The notes beneath the pieces are model-generated. The model was not told the origin of the DNA. It ran no database searches and worked only from the letters and a program-made list of their open reading frames with translations. From UBA1172 sp002457135 (GTDB lineage: Bacteria > Pseudomonadota > Alphaproteobacteria > Puniceispirillales > UBA1172): a stretch of 64,000 bases of DNA. Positions 49,464-58,196 of the stretch are shown one piece after another; positions within the stretch are counted from its first letter, which is position 1; the number at the start of each line of letters is the position of its first letter. The stretch lies in NCBI GenBank assembly GCA_965660935.1, contig CBFIBR010000003.1, positions 34,769-98,768 on the forward strand, written 5' to 3'. The position numbers were made by a program, and so were the translations under genes.

Positions 49464-49592
49464 CCCCCTGCCTCAAAAGGGTGTGGGGGGAAGGCGTATC
49501 AGCCGACCTCTCCCCCTCTGAATAGGTTAGGCTTTGGCTTCACGAGTAATTTCGATGTCTGTTTTGAAACTCATTATTCTATTCTTACTGTT

Positions 49593-50507
49593 CTATTCCA
49601 TTATCTTTCCGATTGAAATCCCGGCAGATTGCGCCCATTCCGAGGCCGTCATCTTGCCTGCTCCGGCAGGGCGGACCCTCTTGATCAGGATCTGCCCCCC
49701 GTTCCCTTGTACGGTAATACCATCATCGGAAACCGCGACAACTTCGCCATGATTTGGTCCGTCACCGTCAAGCCTGGCGGCATCGTAGATCTTGATTTCC
49801 TCACCATCGATCATCGACCATGCACCGGGGGCAGGGTTGCCGGCGCGGATGGTGTTGTAGGTTTCGGCCACCGGCTTGCTCCAGTCGAGCCTAGCGGCAT
49901 CCTTGTTGAACCAACCTTCATAGGTGCCGTCGTCGAGACGCTGGTCATGCTTGATGATGACCCCTGCCTTGACCATGGCGAGGGCTTCCATCATGGCGTC
50001 AACACCCATGGGGAAGAGATTCTTGAAATAGATATCGCCGAGGGTGTCATCAGGGCAGATCGGGCAGGTTTTCTGCAACATGATCGGGCCTTCATCGAGG
50101 CCGTCATCAGGCCAGAAAATGGTCAGCCCGGTATGCTTTTTGCCCATGGCGATCGGCCAGTTGATTGAAGATGGGCCGCGATGCTGGGGGCAGAGCGAGG
50201 GGTGATACTGGAACGTGCCATGGGTCGGCGCGTTACGCACCGCCTCAGGCACGAACAGCAGCACATAGGCCATCATGCAGACATCCGCGTTGAAGGATTG
50301 CATCAGCTCGAGGGCTTCGGGTGTCTTCCATGATGCAGGCTGATGCAGTGGCAGACCCTTCTCACGGGCCAGATCAGCCAGCGGATCAGCCGGTTTGCCC
50401 TCTTTTTCAGGGGCGCAACATACCGCCACCACATCCTCGCCATCCTCAAGCAGGCGTTCCAGAACAGCCTTGCCAAAGGCCTGTTGTCCGTGCAGTACGA
50501 TGCGCAT
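49593..50507 (-). CDS. Formyltransferase-fold protein like the hydrolase domain of 10-formyl-THF dehydrogenase
   Basis: The 304-residue protein has a formyltransferase N-domain and a C-terminal Fmt-like domain. It resembles, more than Fmt, the N-terminal hydrolase domain of 10-formyltetrahydrofolate dehydrogenase (ALDH1L1). The shared pattern includes HGTFQYHPSLCPQHRGPSS, INWPIAMG, FWPDDGLDEGPIMLQKTC and GTYEGW. His102 and Asp138 match the hydrolase-domain catalytic pair. The aldehyde dehydrogenase domain is absent. It is last in the gntR-oxc-frc operon, 12 bases after frc. It may release formate from 10-formyl-THF or use a formyl group from formyl-CoA. This is inference. Confidence 0.75.
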   Translation of the reverse strand: MRIVLHGQQAFGKAVLERLLEDGEDVVAVCCAPEKEGKPADPLADLAREKGLPLHQPASWKTPEALELMQSFNADVCMMAYVLLFVPEAVRNAPTHGTFQYHPSLCPQHRGPSSINWPIAMGKKHTGLTIFWPDDGLDEGPIMLQKTCPICPDDTLGDIYFKNLFPMGVDAMMEALAMVKAGVIIKHDQRLDDGTYEGWFNKDAARLDWSKPVAETYNTIRAGNPAPGAWSMIDGEEIKIYDAARLDGDGPNHGEVVAVSDDGITVQGNGGQILIKRVRPAGAGKMTASEWAQSAGISIGKIME

Positions 50508-50519
50508 TGATCTTCCCCC

Positions 50520-51791
50520 CTATTCAGCCGCTGACTTGAGTTTGCCAACAGCACCCGAAGCCGCGATGGCTTCAATTTCGCTGTCCGAATAGCCCAGAAC
50601 GTCACCGAGAATTTCAGTTGTGTGTTCACCCAGCAGTGGCGACCGCACAACCTCAACATCGCTATCCGACAGTTTGATCGGGCAACCGACCGAAACATAC
50701 TCGCCGCGCTCGGGGTGATCGACCTTGACCAGGGTTCCGGTGGCGTAAAGCCCCTTGTCCTCGGAAATTTCCTTCATGGAAAGGATCGGTCCCACCGGGA
50801 TATCCATCGGGTTGCAGAGATCCATCACCTCATATTTTGTCTTGGTCATGGTCCATTCCTCAATCCGCTCAAAAATCCGGTTGAGCTTGTCGAGGCGCGC
50901 TGGCGGGGTGGCGAAACCTTCTTCGGTTTTCCAGTCCGGCTCACCGATAACGTCACAGACCTTTTCCCAGACCGCCGCCTGGATGATGAAATAGGTGTAG
51001 GCGTTGGGGTCATTTTCCCAGCCCTTGCATTTCAGGATACGGCCAGGCTGACCACCACCGGAATCGTTTCCCGCACGCGGCGTGGCATCACCAAAGGGCA
51101 GGCCTTCACCGAACTGGGAATATTCCTTGAGCGGGCCAACCTCAAGCCGCTGCTGGTCACGCATTTTCACGCGGCAGAGGTTGAGCACGGAATCCTGCAT
51201 GGCGGCGGTGACTTTCTGCCCCCGGCCGGTTTTCTCACGCTGGAACAGCGCGGTCACGATCCCGAGGCATAGATGCAGGCCAGTGCCTGAATCGCCGATC
51301 TGCGCACCGGTAACCAGCGGCGGGCCATCCACAAAACCCGTGGTGCTGGCCGAACCGCCAGCGCATTGGGCGACGTTTTCATAAACCTTGCAGTCCTGAT
51401 ACTTGCCCGGGCCAAAACCCTTGATCGATGCCATGATGATGCGCGGGTTGATTTCCTGAATGCGTTCCCAGGAAAAGCCCATGCGGTCAAGCGCACCAGG
51501 GGCAAAGTTTTCCACCAGCACATCACAGGTTTCGATCAGGCGGGTCAGCACCTCTTTGCCGGTCTCGTTCTTTGAATTCAGCTCAATCGACCGCTTGTTG
51601 TGGTTCAGCATCGTGAAATAGAGGCTGTCCGCGCCCGGCACGTCAACCAGCTGCTGGCGGGTCGCATCACCGACACCGGGGCGTTCAACCTTGATAACAT
51701 CAGCGCCGAACCAGCCGAGCAACTGGGTGCAGGTCGGCCCGGACTGGACATGGGTAAAATCGAGTACTTTGATACCTTCGAGAGCTTTCAT
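50520..51791 (-). CDS. frc: Formyl-CoA:oxalate CoA-transferase
   Basis: Frc moves CoA from formyl-CoA to oxalate, giving oxalyl-CoA and formate. The 423-residue protein closely follows the Oxalobacter enzyme pattern: [45 protein letters not shown], the catalytic Asp167 in [13 protein letters not shown] and [19 protein letters not shown]. The glycine loop that closes on the active site reads SGGGQPG, with Ser where the first of four glycines is usually found. It is 65 bases after oxc and 12 before the formyltransferase-like gene. Confidence 0.93.
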   Translation of the reverse strand: MKALEGIKVLDFTHVQSGPTCTQLLGWFGADVIKVERPGVGDATRQQLVDVPGADSLYFTMLNHNKRSIELNSKNETGKEVLTRLIETCDVLVENFAPGALDRMGFSWERIQEINPRIIMASIKGFGPGKYQDCKVYENVAQCAGGSASTTGFVDGPPLVTGAQIGDSGTGLHLCLGIVTALFQREKTGRGQKVTAAMQDSVLNLCRVKMRDQQRLEVGPLKEYSQFGEGLPFGDATPRAGNDSGGGQPGRILKCKGWENDPNAYTYFIIQAAVWEKVCDVIGEPDWKTEEGFATPPARLDKLNRIFERIEEWTMTKTKYEVMDLCNPMDIPVGPILSMKEISEDKGLYATGTLVKVDHPERGEYVSVGCPIKLSDSDVEVVRSPLLGEHTTEILGDVLGYSDSEIEAIAASGAVGKLKSAAE

Positions 51792-51856
51792 TGTCTTTCT
51801 ACCTGAATACTGGAGGTTGGTAAGGGTTGGGGTATATCATTTGGGTCGTCTCAGCC

Positions 51857-53590
51857 TTATTTCTTGGTGACCACGCTCTGCGGGTTGAGGTTGCCGATGC
51901 GGCCGCTTTCGGTTCCGGCGGCCTCATCAATGATGGCGTTGACCAGCGTCGGTTTGCCTGAAGCGATCGCCTCACGCACGGCACGGTTCAGCTCATCAGG
52001 GGTGGTGGCATAGACGCCGACACCACCGAACGCGGCCATCATCTGATCATAACGCGCATCCTTGACGAACACCGTCGGGGCCACATCAGGGCCGCCGGTG
52101 GGGTTGACATCAACGCCCCGGTAAATACCGTTGTTGTTGAAGACGACAACACAGACCGGCAGGTTGTAGCGGCAGATGGTTTCAATTTCCATTCCGCTGA
52201 ACCCGAAGGCACTGTCGCCCTCGACTGCCAGCACAGGCTGGCCGGTTTCAACCGCCGCCGCGATGGCGGTCCCCATGCCGATCCCCATCACGCCCCAGGT
52301 GCCGACATCGAGGCGATGGCGAGGGCGGTGTATATCAATGATGCTGCGGGCGAAATCCAGCGTGTTCGCGCCTTCATTGACGAGGATCGTATCAGGGTGA
52401 TCGTTGATCACTTCACGCAGGCAGCCGAGCGCACCGTGGTAATCCATCGGCACCGCGTTGCTCTTGAGCCGTCCAGCCATTTTTTCAAGGTTCGTCTGCT
52501 TTTTCTCGCCCACTGCATTGAGCCAGCCTTCCGCCGGTTTCGACCAGTCATCGCCCATCGCCTTCATCATGGCATCCAGCACGGCACCGACATCACCGAC
52601 CAGCGGGGCTGCGATTTCAACATTGCTGTCCATTTCGGTGGCCTCGATATCGACCTGAATGAATTTCTTTGAGCCTTTGTCACCCCAGGTCTTGCCCTTG
52701 CCGTGGGACAGCAGCCAGTTGAGCCGGGCGCCAACCATCATCACCACATCGGCCTCTTTTAGCACCAGCGAACGCGCCGCCGCCGCCGACTGGGGATGGG
52801 TATCAGGCAACAGCCCCTTGGCCATGCTCATGGGCAAATAGGGGATCCCCGATTTCTCAACGAAGGCCTTGACCACGTCATCAGCCTGAGCGTAAGCCGC
52901 GCCCTTGCCCAGAATGATGAGCGGGCGTTCCGCCTTTTTCAGCACGTCAAGCGCACGGTCAACCGCATCAGGGGCGGGGATGGATGCCGGGGCCGGATCG
53001 ATGACCTTGACCAGGGTTTTTTCGCCTTCAACAGCGTCCATCACCTGACCCATCAGATTGGCGGGCAGATCAAGGTAAACCCCGCCAGGACGACCCGATA
53101 CCGCCGCCCGGATCGCGCGGGCAACACCAATGCCGATATCCTCGGCATGGAGGACACGGTACGCCGCCTTGCACAGCGGCTTGGCAATCGCCAGCTGGTC
53201 CATTTCCTCATAATCACCTTGCTGGAGGTCAACGATTTCACGTTCGGACGACCCGCTGATGAGGATCATCGGAAAACAGTTGGTGGTGGCGTTGGCCAGC
53301 GCGGTCAGGCCATTGAGGAAACCCGGGGCCGAAACCGTCAGGCAGATGCCCGGCTTTTTGGTCAGGTAGCCTGCGATGGATGCCGCGTATCCGGCATGCT
53401 GTTCATGACGAAACGACAGAACACGCATCCCGGCACCCTGGGCCAGCCGCCCGAGGTCAGTGATGGGAATACCCGGGACATTATAGATGGTGTTGATATC
53501 GTTCAGCTTGAGCGCATCAATAATAAGGTGAAAGCCGTCAGTCAGATTGCCGGTATCGGTATCAGGCTGTTTCATATCCGTTGGGGTCAT
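51857..53590 (-). CDS. oxc: Oxalyl-CoA decarboxylase
   Basis: Oxc is a thiamine-diphosphate enzyme that splits oxalyl-CoA to formyl-CoA and CO2. The catalytic glutamate is in FRHEQHAG, near residue 63. The ThDP/Mg motif starts [18 protein letters not shown] and ends in [11 protein letters not shown], as in the Oxalobacter enzyme. [21 protein letters not shown] precedes it. The ATG at 53590 has GGAG six bases upstream, giving 577 residues. A GTG three bases earlier is less likely. It follows gntR by about 15 bases and precedes frc in the same operon. Confidence 0.96.
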   Translation of the reverse strand: MTPTDMKQPDTDTGNLTDGFHLIIDALKLNDINTIYNVPGIPITDLGRLAQGAGMRVLSFRHEQHAGYAASIAGYLTKKPGICLTVSAPGFLNGLTALANATTNCFPMILISGSSEREIVDLQQGDYEEMDQLAIAKPLCKAAYRVLHAEDIGIGVARAIRAAVSGRPGGVYLDLPANLMGQVMDAVEGEKTLVKVIDPAPASIPAPDAVDRALDVLKKAERPLIILGKGAAYAQADDVVKAFVEKSGIPYLPMSMAKGLLPDTHPQSAAAARSLVLKEADVVMMVGARLNWLLSHGKGKTWGDKGSKKFIQVDIEATEMDSNVEIAAPLVGDVGAVLDAMMKAMGDDWSKPAEGWLNAVGEKKQTNLEKMAGRLKSNAVPMDYHGALGCLREVINDHPDTILVNEGANTLDFARSIIDIHRPRHRLDVGTWGVMGIGMGTAIAAAVETGQPVLAVEGDSAFGFSGMEIETICRYNLPVCVVVFNNNGIYRGVDVNPTGGPDVAPTVFVKDARYDQMMAAFGGVGVYATTPDELNRAVREAIASGKPTLVNAIIDEAAGTESGRIGNLNPQSVVTKK

Positions 53591-53607
53591 CACTTTCTCC
53601 GGTAACG

Positions 53608-54435
53608 TTATCTGGTCTGATTGCTGTCTAGATTGAGCGTGAGATTAATGGTCGATACATCGCGCGATCCGGCCAGATTGGCCAGCCGGGTCCAGCGGTC
53701 CTTGACATGGTCATGCAGTTTCAGGGTGTGTTCGCGCACCAGCCTGGATGCCAGTTCGGGATCACGCACCTCAAGCGCCTCAATGATTTCCATGTGATCC
53801 TCAATGGACCGGTGGGCGCGATTATTCTCGCCCATGGCCCGGCGACGCACCGCGTTCATGTGCATGAAAAGCTGGTTTGCCGTGGTCTTGAGCAGCTCGC
53901 ACCCCGACAGGTCCAGAATGCTCTGATGGAATTTGATATTGGCATCGGAATATTCGCCCAGCTCGGCTTTCTTGGCGGTGGCGCTATGGGCCATGGCAAA
54001 TTTCCGCAAAGCAACAAAATCGGCATCACTGGCATTGGTGGCCGCCATATGCGCCGCCATGCTCTCAACCGCTGCCCAGGTGATGATCATGTCGAGAATT
54101 TCCTGGAGCGATTTGCGATGGATGAAAACGCCCTTGCGCGGGATGATTTCAACCAGACCATCCTGGGCCAGCCGGGCCAGCGCCTCACGAATAGGGGTGC
54201 GCGAAATGCCAAGCTGTTCCGCCAGCTTGCGTTCATCGAGCCTGAGTTCCTGCTCGGTGTCGTAGATATCAATCTGGAGAATACTGTCGCGCAGCACCTC
54301 GTAGATGTGATCCTTCAAGGTGAAATTGATCGCAACAGGTTTTAAATCCACTTCAAACGACAACGCGTTTCCCCCCCGGGATTTGATCCTGGCAAACCGG
54401 ATACTCGGGCATTGCTTGCCGAGCCGTTTTTGCAT
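53608..54435 (-). CDS. GntR/FadR-family (FCD domain) transcriptional regulator
   Basis: A winged-helix GntR domain is visible: [54 protein letters not shown]. An all-helical FCD effector domain follows, with likely metal-binding residues ([30 protein letters not shown]). It heads the oxc-frc operon and probably represses it until a ligand such as oxalate or oxalyl-CoA appears. The start is uncertain: ATG 54435 is given, but TTG 54363 (after GGGGG) or GTG 54351 would suit the family length and the predicted promoter better. A GTG at 54456 would place the operator inside the gene. Confidence 0.85.
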   Translation of the reverse strand: MQKRLGKQCPSIRFARIKSRGGNALSFEVDLKPVAINFTLKDHIYEVLRDSILQIDIYDTEQELRLDERKLAEQLGISRTPIREALARLAQDGLVEIIPRKGVFIHRKSLQEILDMIITWAAVESMAAHMAATNASDADFVALRKFAMAHSATAKKAELGEYSDANIKFHQSILDLSGCELLKTTANQLFMHMNAVRRRAMGENNRAHRSIEDHMEIIEALEVRDPELASRLVREHTLKLHDHVKDRWTRLANLAGSRDVSTINLTLNLDSNQTR

Positions 54436-54441
54436 ATTATT

Positions 54442-54475
54442 TGGTATACCATACACCCTGTCTGGAGCCGGTCAA
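54442..54475 (-). promoter_or_regulatory. Predicted gntR-oxc-frc promoter with palindromic operator
   Basis: On the minus strand TTGACC (54470-54475) and TATGGT (54448-54453) are 16 bases apart and resemble -35 and -10 boxes. The exact palindrome TGGTATACCA (54442-54451) overlaps the -10 box, the classic place for a GntR/FCD repressor operator. The same 10-mer recurs at 62847-62856 before the formate dehydrogenase operon. Confidence 0.7.
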
Positions 54476-54660
54476 GCCCCTTTTTGTGAACTGAATGCGT
54501 ATATTAAGGCTTGGCTTGGTATTGGGTAAACCCTATCATTCACGAGTTTTCACCGCCCCGGCTACAGCATTGCCCGGGGTAGAGCGATGCTCCAGTGATA
54601 GCATTGACCGGGTTATCAGACAGCCCGGAGTCGTCTTATGGAAGAAAAGGAATCCTGAAC

Positions 54661-55854
54661 ATGAACATTCATGAATATCAGGCCAAACAGATCCTGAAGG
54701 ATTTTGGCGCGCCTGTTGCCAGCGGGGTGGCCATCACCTCCCTTGATGAGGCTGAGGCCGCGGTCGATGCCCTGCCCGGTCCTGTATGGGTTGTCAAAAG
54801 CCAGATACACGCAGGCGGTCGCGGCAAGGGAGCTTTCAAGGAACTCGGGCCCGATGCCAAGGGCGGTGTCAGGGTTTCATTTTCCCGTGACGAAGCCCTC
54901 GCCAATATAAAGGAAATGTTCGGCAACACGCTGGTCACGCTCCAGACAGGCGAAAGCGGCAAGCAGGTCAACCGGCTCTATATAGAGGACGGTGCCCAAA
55001 TTGACCGGGAGCTTTACCTGTCGATCCTCGTTGATCGCGAAACCAGCCTTGTTTCCTTTGTTGTGTCCACCGAAGGCGGCATGGATATCGAAACCGTTGC
55101 CCATGATACGCCAGAGCTGATCCACACGGTTGGCATTCACGCCGGTCAGGGCTGCACCGATGCCGATGCCGCCAGCCTCGCCGATGCGCTCAAGCTGGAG
55201 GGCAACGCCCGTGATGAGGGCATGACGCTGTTCAAAAACCTCTATGAGGCCTTTACCTCAAAAGACATGAGCCTGCTTGAGATCAACCCCCTCATCGTCA
55301 CCAGCGAAAACAGCATTCAGGTGCTTGATGCCAAGGTTTCGTTTGATGGCAATGCTCTCTTCCGGCACCCCGATATCATGGAGCTGCGTGACCTCACCGA
55401 GGAAGACAGCAAGGAAATTGAGGCCTCCAAATTCGACCTCGCCTATATCGCCCTTGATGGTGAAATCGGCTGCATGGTCAACGGGGCCGGGCTGGCCATG
55501 GCGACCATGGATATCATCAAGCTCTATGGTGCCGAACCCGCCAACTTCCTCGATGTTGGTGGCGGTGCCACCACCGAGAAAGTCACGGCCGCGTTCAAGA
55601 TCATCACCGCCGACCCCAACGTTAAAGGGATACTGGTGAATATCTTTGGCGGCATCATGCGCTGTGATGTGATCGCCGAGGGCGTGGTTCTGGCGGCCCG
55701 TGATGTCAGCCTGGAAGTGCCGCTGGTGGTTCGCCTCGAAGGCACCCGCGTTGAGGAAGGCAAGGCCATCCTCTCTGAAAGCGGGCTTAATCTCATTGCC
55801 GCCAACGATCTCGATGACGCGGCACAGAAAATCGTCAAGGCGGTTCGGGGGTAA
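54661..55854 (+). CDS. sucC: ADP-forming CoA ligase beta subunit, SucC-like
   Basis: This 397-residue ATP-grasp protein matches succinyl-CoA synthetase beta: [62 protein letters not shown] and [15 protein letters not shown]. The last motif is the SucC form, not the malate-CoA ligase (MtkA) form. The stretch around residues 160-195 departs from typical SucC. AAGGAA precedes the ATG by about eight bases. It is divergent from gntR-oxc and sits inside the oxalate locus, instead of the mdh-sucCDAB cluster usual in this class. Succinate is the default substrate, and oxalate or formate is conceivable. Confidence 0.85.
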   Translation: MNIHEYQAKQILKDFGAPVASGVAITSLDEAEAAVDALPGPVWVVKSQIHAGGRGKGAFKELGPDAKGGVRVSFSRDEALANIKEMFGNTLVTLQTGESGKQVNRLYIEDGAQIDRELYLSILVDRETSLVSFVVSTEGGMDIETVAHDTPELIHTVGIHAGQGCTDADAASLADALKLEGNARDEGMTLFKNLYEAFTSKDMSLLEINPLIVTSENSIQVLDAKVSFDGNALFRHPDIMELRDLTEEDSKEIEASKFDLAYIALDGEIGCMVNGAGLAMATMDIIKLYGAEPANFLDVGGGATTEKVTAAFKIITADPNVKGILVNIFGGIMRCDVIAEGVVLAARDVSLEVPLVVRLEGTRVEEGKAILSESGLNLIAANDLDDAAQKIVKAVRG

Positions 55855-55858
55855 ATCA

Positions 55859-56761
55859 ATGTCAATTCTGATCAACACGGAAACGAAGATCATCGTTCAG
55901 GGGCTGACCGGCAAGACCGGCACCTTCCACACCGAACAGGCGCTGGCCTATAGCAACACCCGGATGGTCGCCGGAACGCACCCCAAGAAAGGTGGCCAGA
56001 CCTGGCAGGCCGCTGATGGCACCAGCCTGCCGCTGTTTGCAACGGTGGTTGAAGCCAAAGCCGCCACCGGTGCCAATGCATCGGTGATCTATGTGCCGCC
56101 CGCCGGGGCCGCCGCCGCCATTATTGAGGCAATAGATGCGGGGATTGAGCTGATCACCTGCATCACCGAGGGCGTTCCCGTCATGGACATGGTCAAGGTC
56201 AAGGAAAGGCTGGCGGCATCATCATCACGCCTGATCGGCCCGAACTGCCCCGGCCTGCTGACCCCTGATGAATGCAAGATCGGCATCATGCCGAGCAGCA
56301 TTTTCCGCAAAGGGTCGGTTGGTGTGCTGTCGCGTTCAGGGACCCTCACCTATGAGGCGGTGTTCCAGACCTCCAACGCCGGTCTCGGGCAATCGACCGC
56401 GGTCGGGATTGGCGGTGATCCGGTCAAGGGAACCGAATTTATCGACGTGCTGGACATGTTCCTCAGCGATGATGAAACACAGTCCATTATCATGATCGGC
56501 GAAATCGGCGGTTCCGCCGAGGAAGAAGCCGCCCAGTTCCTGATTGATGAAGCCAGAAAGGGCCGCTCAAAGCCAACCGTCGGTTTCATTGCCGGGCGCA
56601 CCTCACCCCCCGGGCGGACCATGGGTCATGCCGGGGCCGTTATCTCCGGCGGCAAAGGCGGGGCAGAAGACAAGATCGCCGCGCTTCAGGAGGCCGGGGT
56701 GCGGGTATCGCCATCACCGGCCACACTGGGCGAAACGCTGGTTGCCCTGCTCAACGAGTAA
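55859..56761 (+). CDS. sucD: ADP-forming CoA ligase alpha subunit, SucD-like
   Basis: The 300-residue alpha subunit binds CoA in its Rossmann domain ([20 protein letters not shown]) and carries the active-site phosphohistidine in [41 protein letters not shown] and the [16 protein letters not shown] segment are standard. The ATG at 55859 starts five bases after the sucC stop. Reading from 55700 would run inside sucC and is not supported. A hairpin follows the stop by about 70 bases. Together with SucC it forms one ligase. Confidence 0.9.
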   Translation: MSILINTETKIIVQGLTGKTGTFHTEQALAYSNTRMVAGTHPKKGGQTWQAADGTSLPLFATVVEAKAATGANASVIYVPPAGAAAAIIEAIDAGIELITCITEGVPVMDMVKVKERLAASSSRLIGPNCPGLLTPDECKIGIMPSSIFRKGSVGVLSRSGTLTYEAVFQTSNAGLGQSTAVGIGGDPVKGTEFIDVLDMFLSDDETQSIIMIGEIGGSAEEEAAQFLIDEARKGRSKPTVGFIAGRTSPPGRTMGHAGAVISGGKGGAEDKIAALQEAGVRVSPSPATLGETLVALLNE

Positions 56762-56830
56762 TCCCATGAACGGGTAGCGGGGCATCCCGCTCTATAATCC
56801 CACGGCATAAAAACCCAAGGCATAAAATAT

Positions 56831-56853
56831 GGGCGGTATCAATGATACCGCCC
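56831..56853. terminator. Hairpin between convergent sucD and PanE-like genes
   Basis: GGGCGGTATC-AAT-GATACCGCCC is a perfect 10-base-pair stem with a 3-base loop, followed by TTAATATT. It lies between two convergent genes and could end either transcript, although the T run is weak. Confidence 0.65.
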
Positions 56854-56888
56854 TTAATATTGGGGAGTAGAATCTAGTCCCGGTTCTT

Positions 56889-57950
56889 TCAGCCGGTCTT
56901 GGACATCCGGACAGGAACGCGGTTTTCTTCAAGCCGGGTGTCAACGGTGTTGACGATGGTATCCACGGTATCGTTCACCATCCCGAGGTTCTGGCCGATG
57001 GTCTGAACCAGGCGGTCAACACGCTCAATCTGGCTGACACCGCCATCAATCGCACGGGCGGCGGAGGATGGCTTCATCAGGCTGAGGGCAGCGTTGGCGT
57101 ATTTTTCAAACGGCACCATGTCATCAGGGCTGGCCCCGAGTTTCTGGGCCAGGCTGTCAACCCAGGCATACATTGTGCTGGCCTGATCAATATCGCCATG
57201 CACCGCATCATGGATAGACTGCACACTGTGGGGCAGAACACAGCGGTAATTGCCGGTCAGCAGCATGCTCCATTTCGCCATCGGGACAAACAGGCTCTCA
57301 TAAACCCTGAGCTTGACGGGAACATCCTTGCCTTCAACCCGGACATTGGCGATATCGTCAGCGAGCTGGCGCAGCTTGGCGCTGTCTTCGGGGTCATCAA
57401 AATCAGCGGCCTTGAAATTGGTTGGCAGGCCGACATGCAGAACGTTGGCTTCGTCTTCCGGCGGGCGGAAGGCTTGCGGGTCAGGGCTGCAAAGCGTCAC
57501 CTTGCCGGGGTCAAAATCAGCCCAGACACTGGCGTTGTCATAGCAGTCATCAAGGTTGATATCACGAAGCTGCTCGATCCGCTTAAGGTAGGCAAGCGGC
57601 GGCATGTTCATGATGGAAAGGCATGGCTTGCCGGACTTGGCCACCCGCTTCATCAGGCCGCGCACCTCAGCTGAGGAATACTGCGGTTCCTGCATGGCAA
57701 GCGCGATCATGTCATACCGGGATGGATCAGCCATCTCAGGGGTGGTGGCATCGACACGGCCTGGCATGTCATCGGAATGGAAAGAGCGGTGGGTTTCCTC
57801 ATCACGGAGCTTGATGCGCACCTCGGTGCCTTCGGCGTTGATCAGCGCGGCGGTCTTGGCGCGGCAGATCAGCGTCACATCATGGCCAGCCATCAGCAAC
57901 TTGGTTGACAGCAGTGATCCGTAAGAAGCCCCCAAAATCATCATCTTCAT
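56889..57950 (-). CDS. Ketopantoate-reductase-like (ApbA/PanE) NAD(P)-dependent reductase
   Basis: This 353-residue protein starts with a Rossmann motif of the PanE type (MKMMILGASYGSLLSTKLLMAGHDVTLICR) and ends in the helical KPR domain. In the segment AKWSMLLTGNYR the catalytic-type Lys and second Asn of KPR are kept, but the first Asn is Leu. So it may use another substrate. Methylobacterium PanE2 is an oxalyl-CoA reductase that makes glyoxylate. The oxalate setting makes that role plausible here. AAAGGAGAG precedes the ATG. A half-copy of the TGGTATACCA operator lies about 20 bases upstream. Confidence 0.72.
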   Translation of the reverse strand: MKMMILGASYGSLLSTKLLMAGHDVTLICRAKTAALINAEGTEVRIKLRDEETHRSFHSDDMPGRVDATTPEMADPSRYDMIALAMQEPQYSSAEVRGLMKRVAKSGKPCLSIMNMPPLAYLKRIEQLRDINLDDCYDNASVWADFDPGKVTLCSPDPQAFRPPEDEANVLHVGLPTNFKAADFDDPEDSAKLRQLADDIANVRVEGKDVPVKLRVYESLFVPMAKWSMLLTGNYRCVLPHSVQSIHDAVHGDIDQASTMYAWVDSLAQKLGASPDDMVPFEKYANAALSLMKPSSAARAIDGGVSQIERVDRLVQTIGQNLGMVNDTVDTIVNTVDTRLEENRVPVRMSKTG

Positions 57951-57967
57951 AACATCTCTCCTTTACC

Positions 57968-57977
57968 TGGTATAATT
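57968..57977 (-). promoter_or_regulatory. Possible half-site of the TGGTATACCA operator before the PanE-like gene
   Basis: TGGTATAATT on the + strand shares seven of ten positions with the palindrome found before gntR and fdhB. It lies 18 bases upstream of the PanE-like start, where a repressor would block transcription. Similar half-sites can occur by chance. Confidence 0.3.
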
Positions 57978-58160
57978 TAACGATACCCGTGACGAAGAAA
58001 TGTATCTAGTAAAAAAGTGAAAAGAGGAAAAGTGTTAATAATTTACAATTTCCTATTTACCTGGCGGGTTTCTGCCGATTTCAGTCCGTAAACACCGCCA
58101 GAGATGCTCCCCATCCCGGCCCGGGGCCGGAATGGATGCATTTTCCTGAGAAGAATTAAA

Positions 58161-58196
58161 TCAGGCCCAAATTAATCAGGCCCAAATTAATCAGGC
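58161..58196. repeat. 15-bp tandem repeat at the end of fdhA
   Basis: Two exact copies of TCAGGCCCAAATTAA (58161-58175 and 58176-58190) are followed by a partial copy, TCAGGC, that contains the fdhA stop codon. The repeat therefore looks like a slippage duplication of the gene's 3' end. Confidence 0.9.

Noticed and set aside
58115..58135. CCGGCCCGGGGCCGG hairpin after fdhA as a terminator
   Set aside because: A GC-rich palindrome without a T run on either side. Could be a weak terminator, but it is not distinct enough to annotate.
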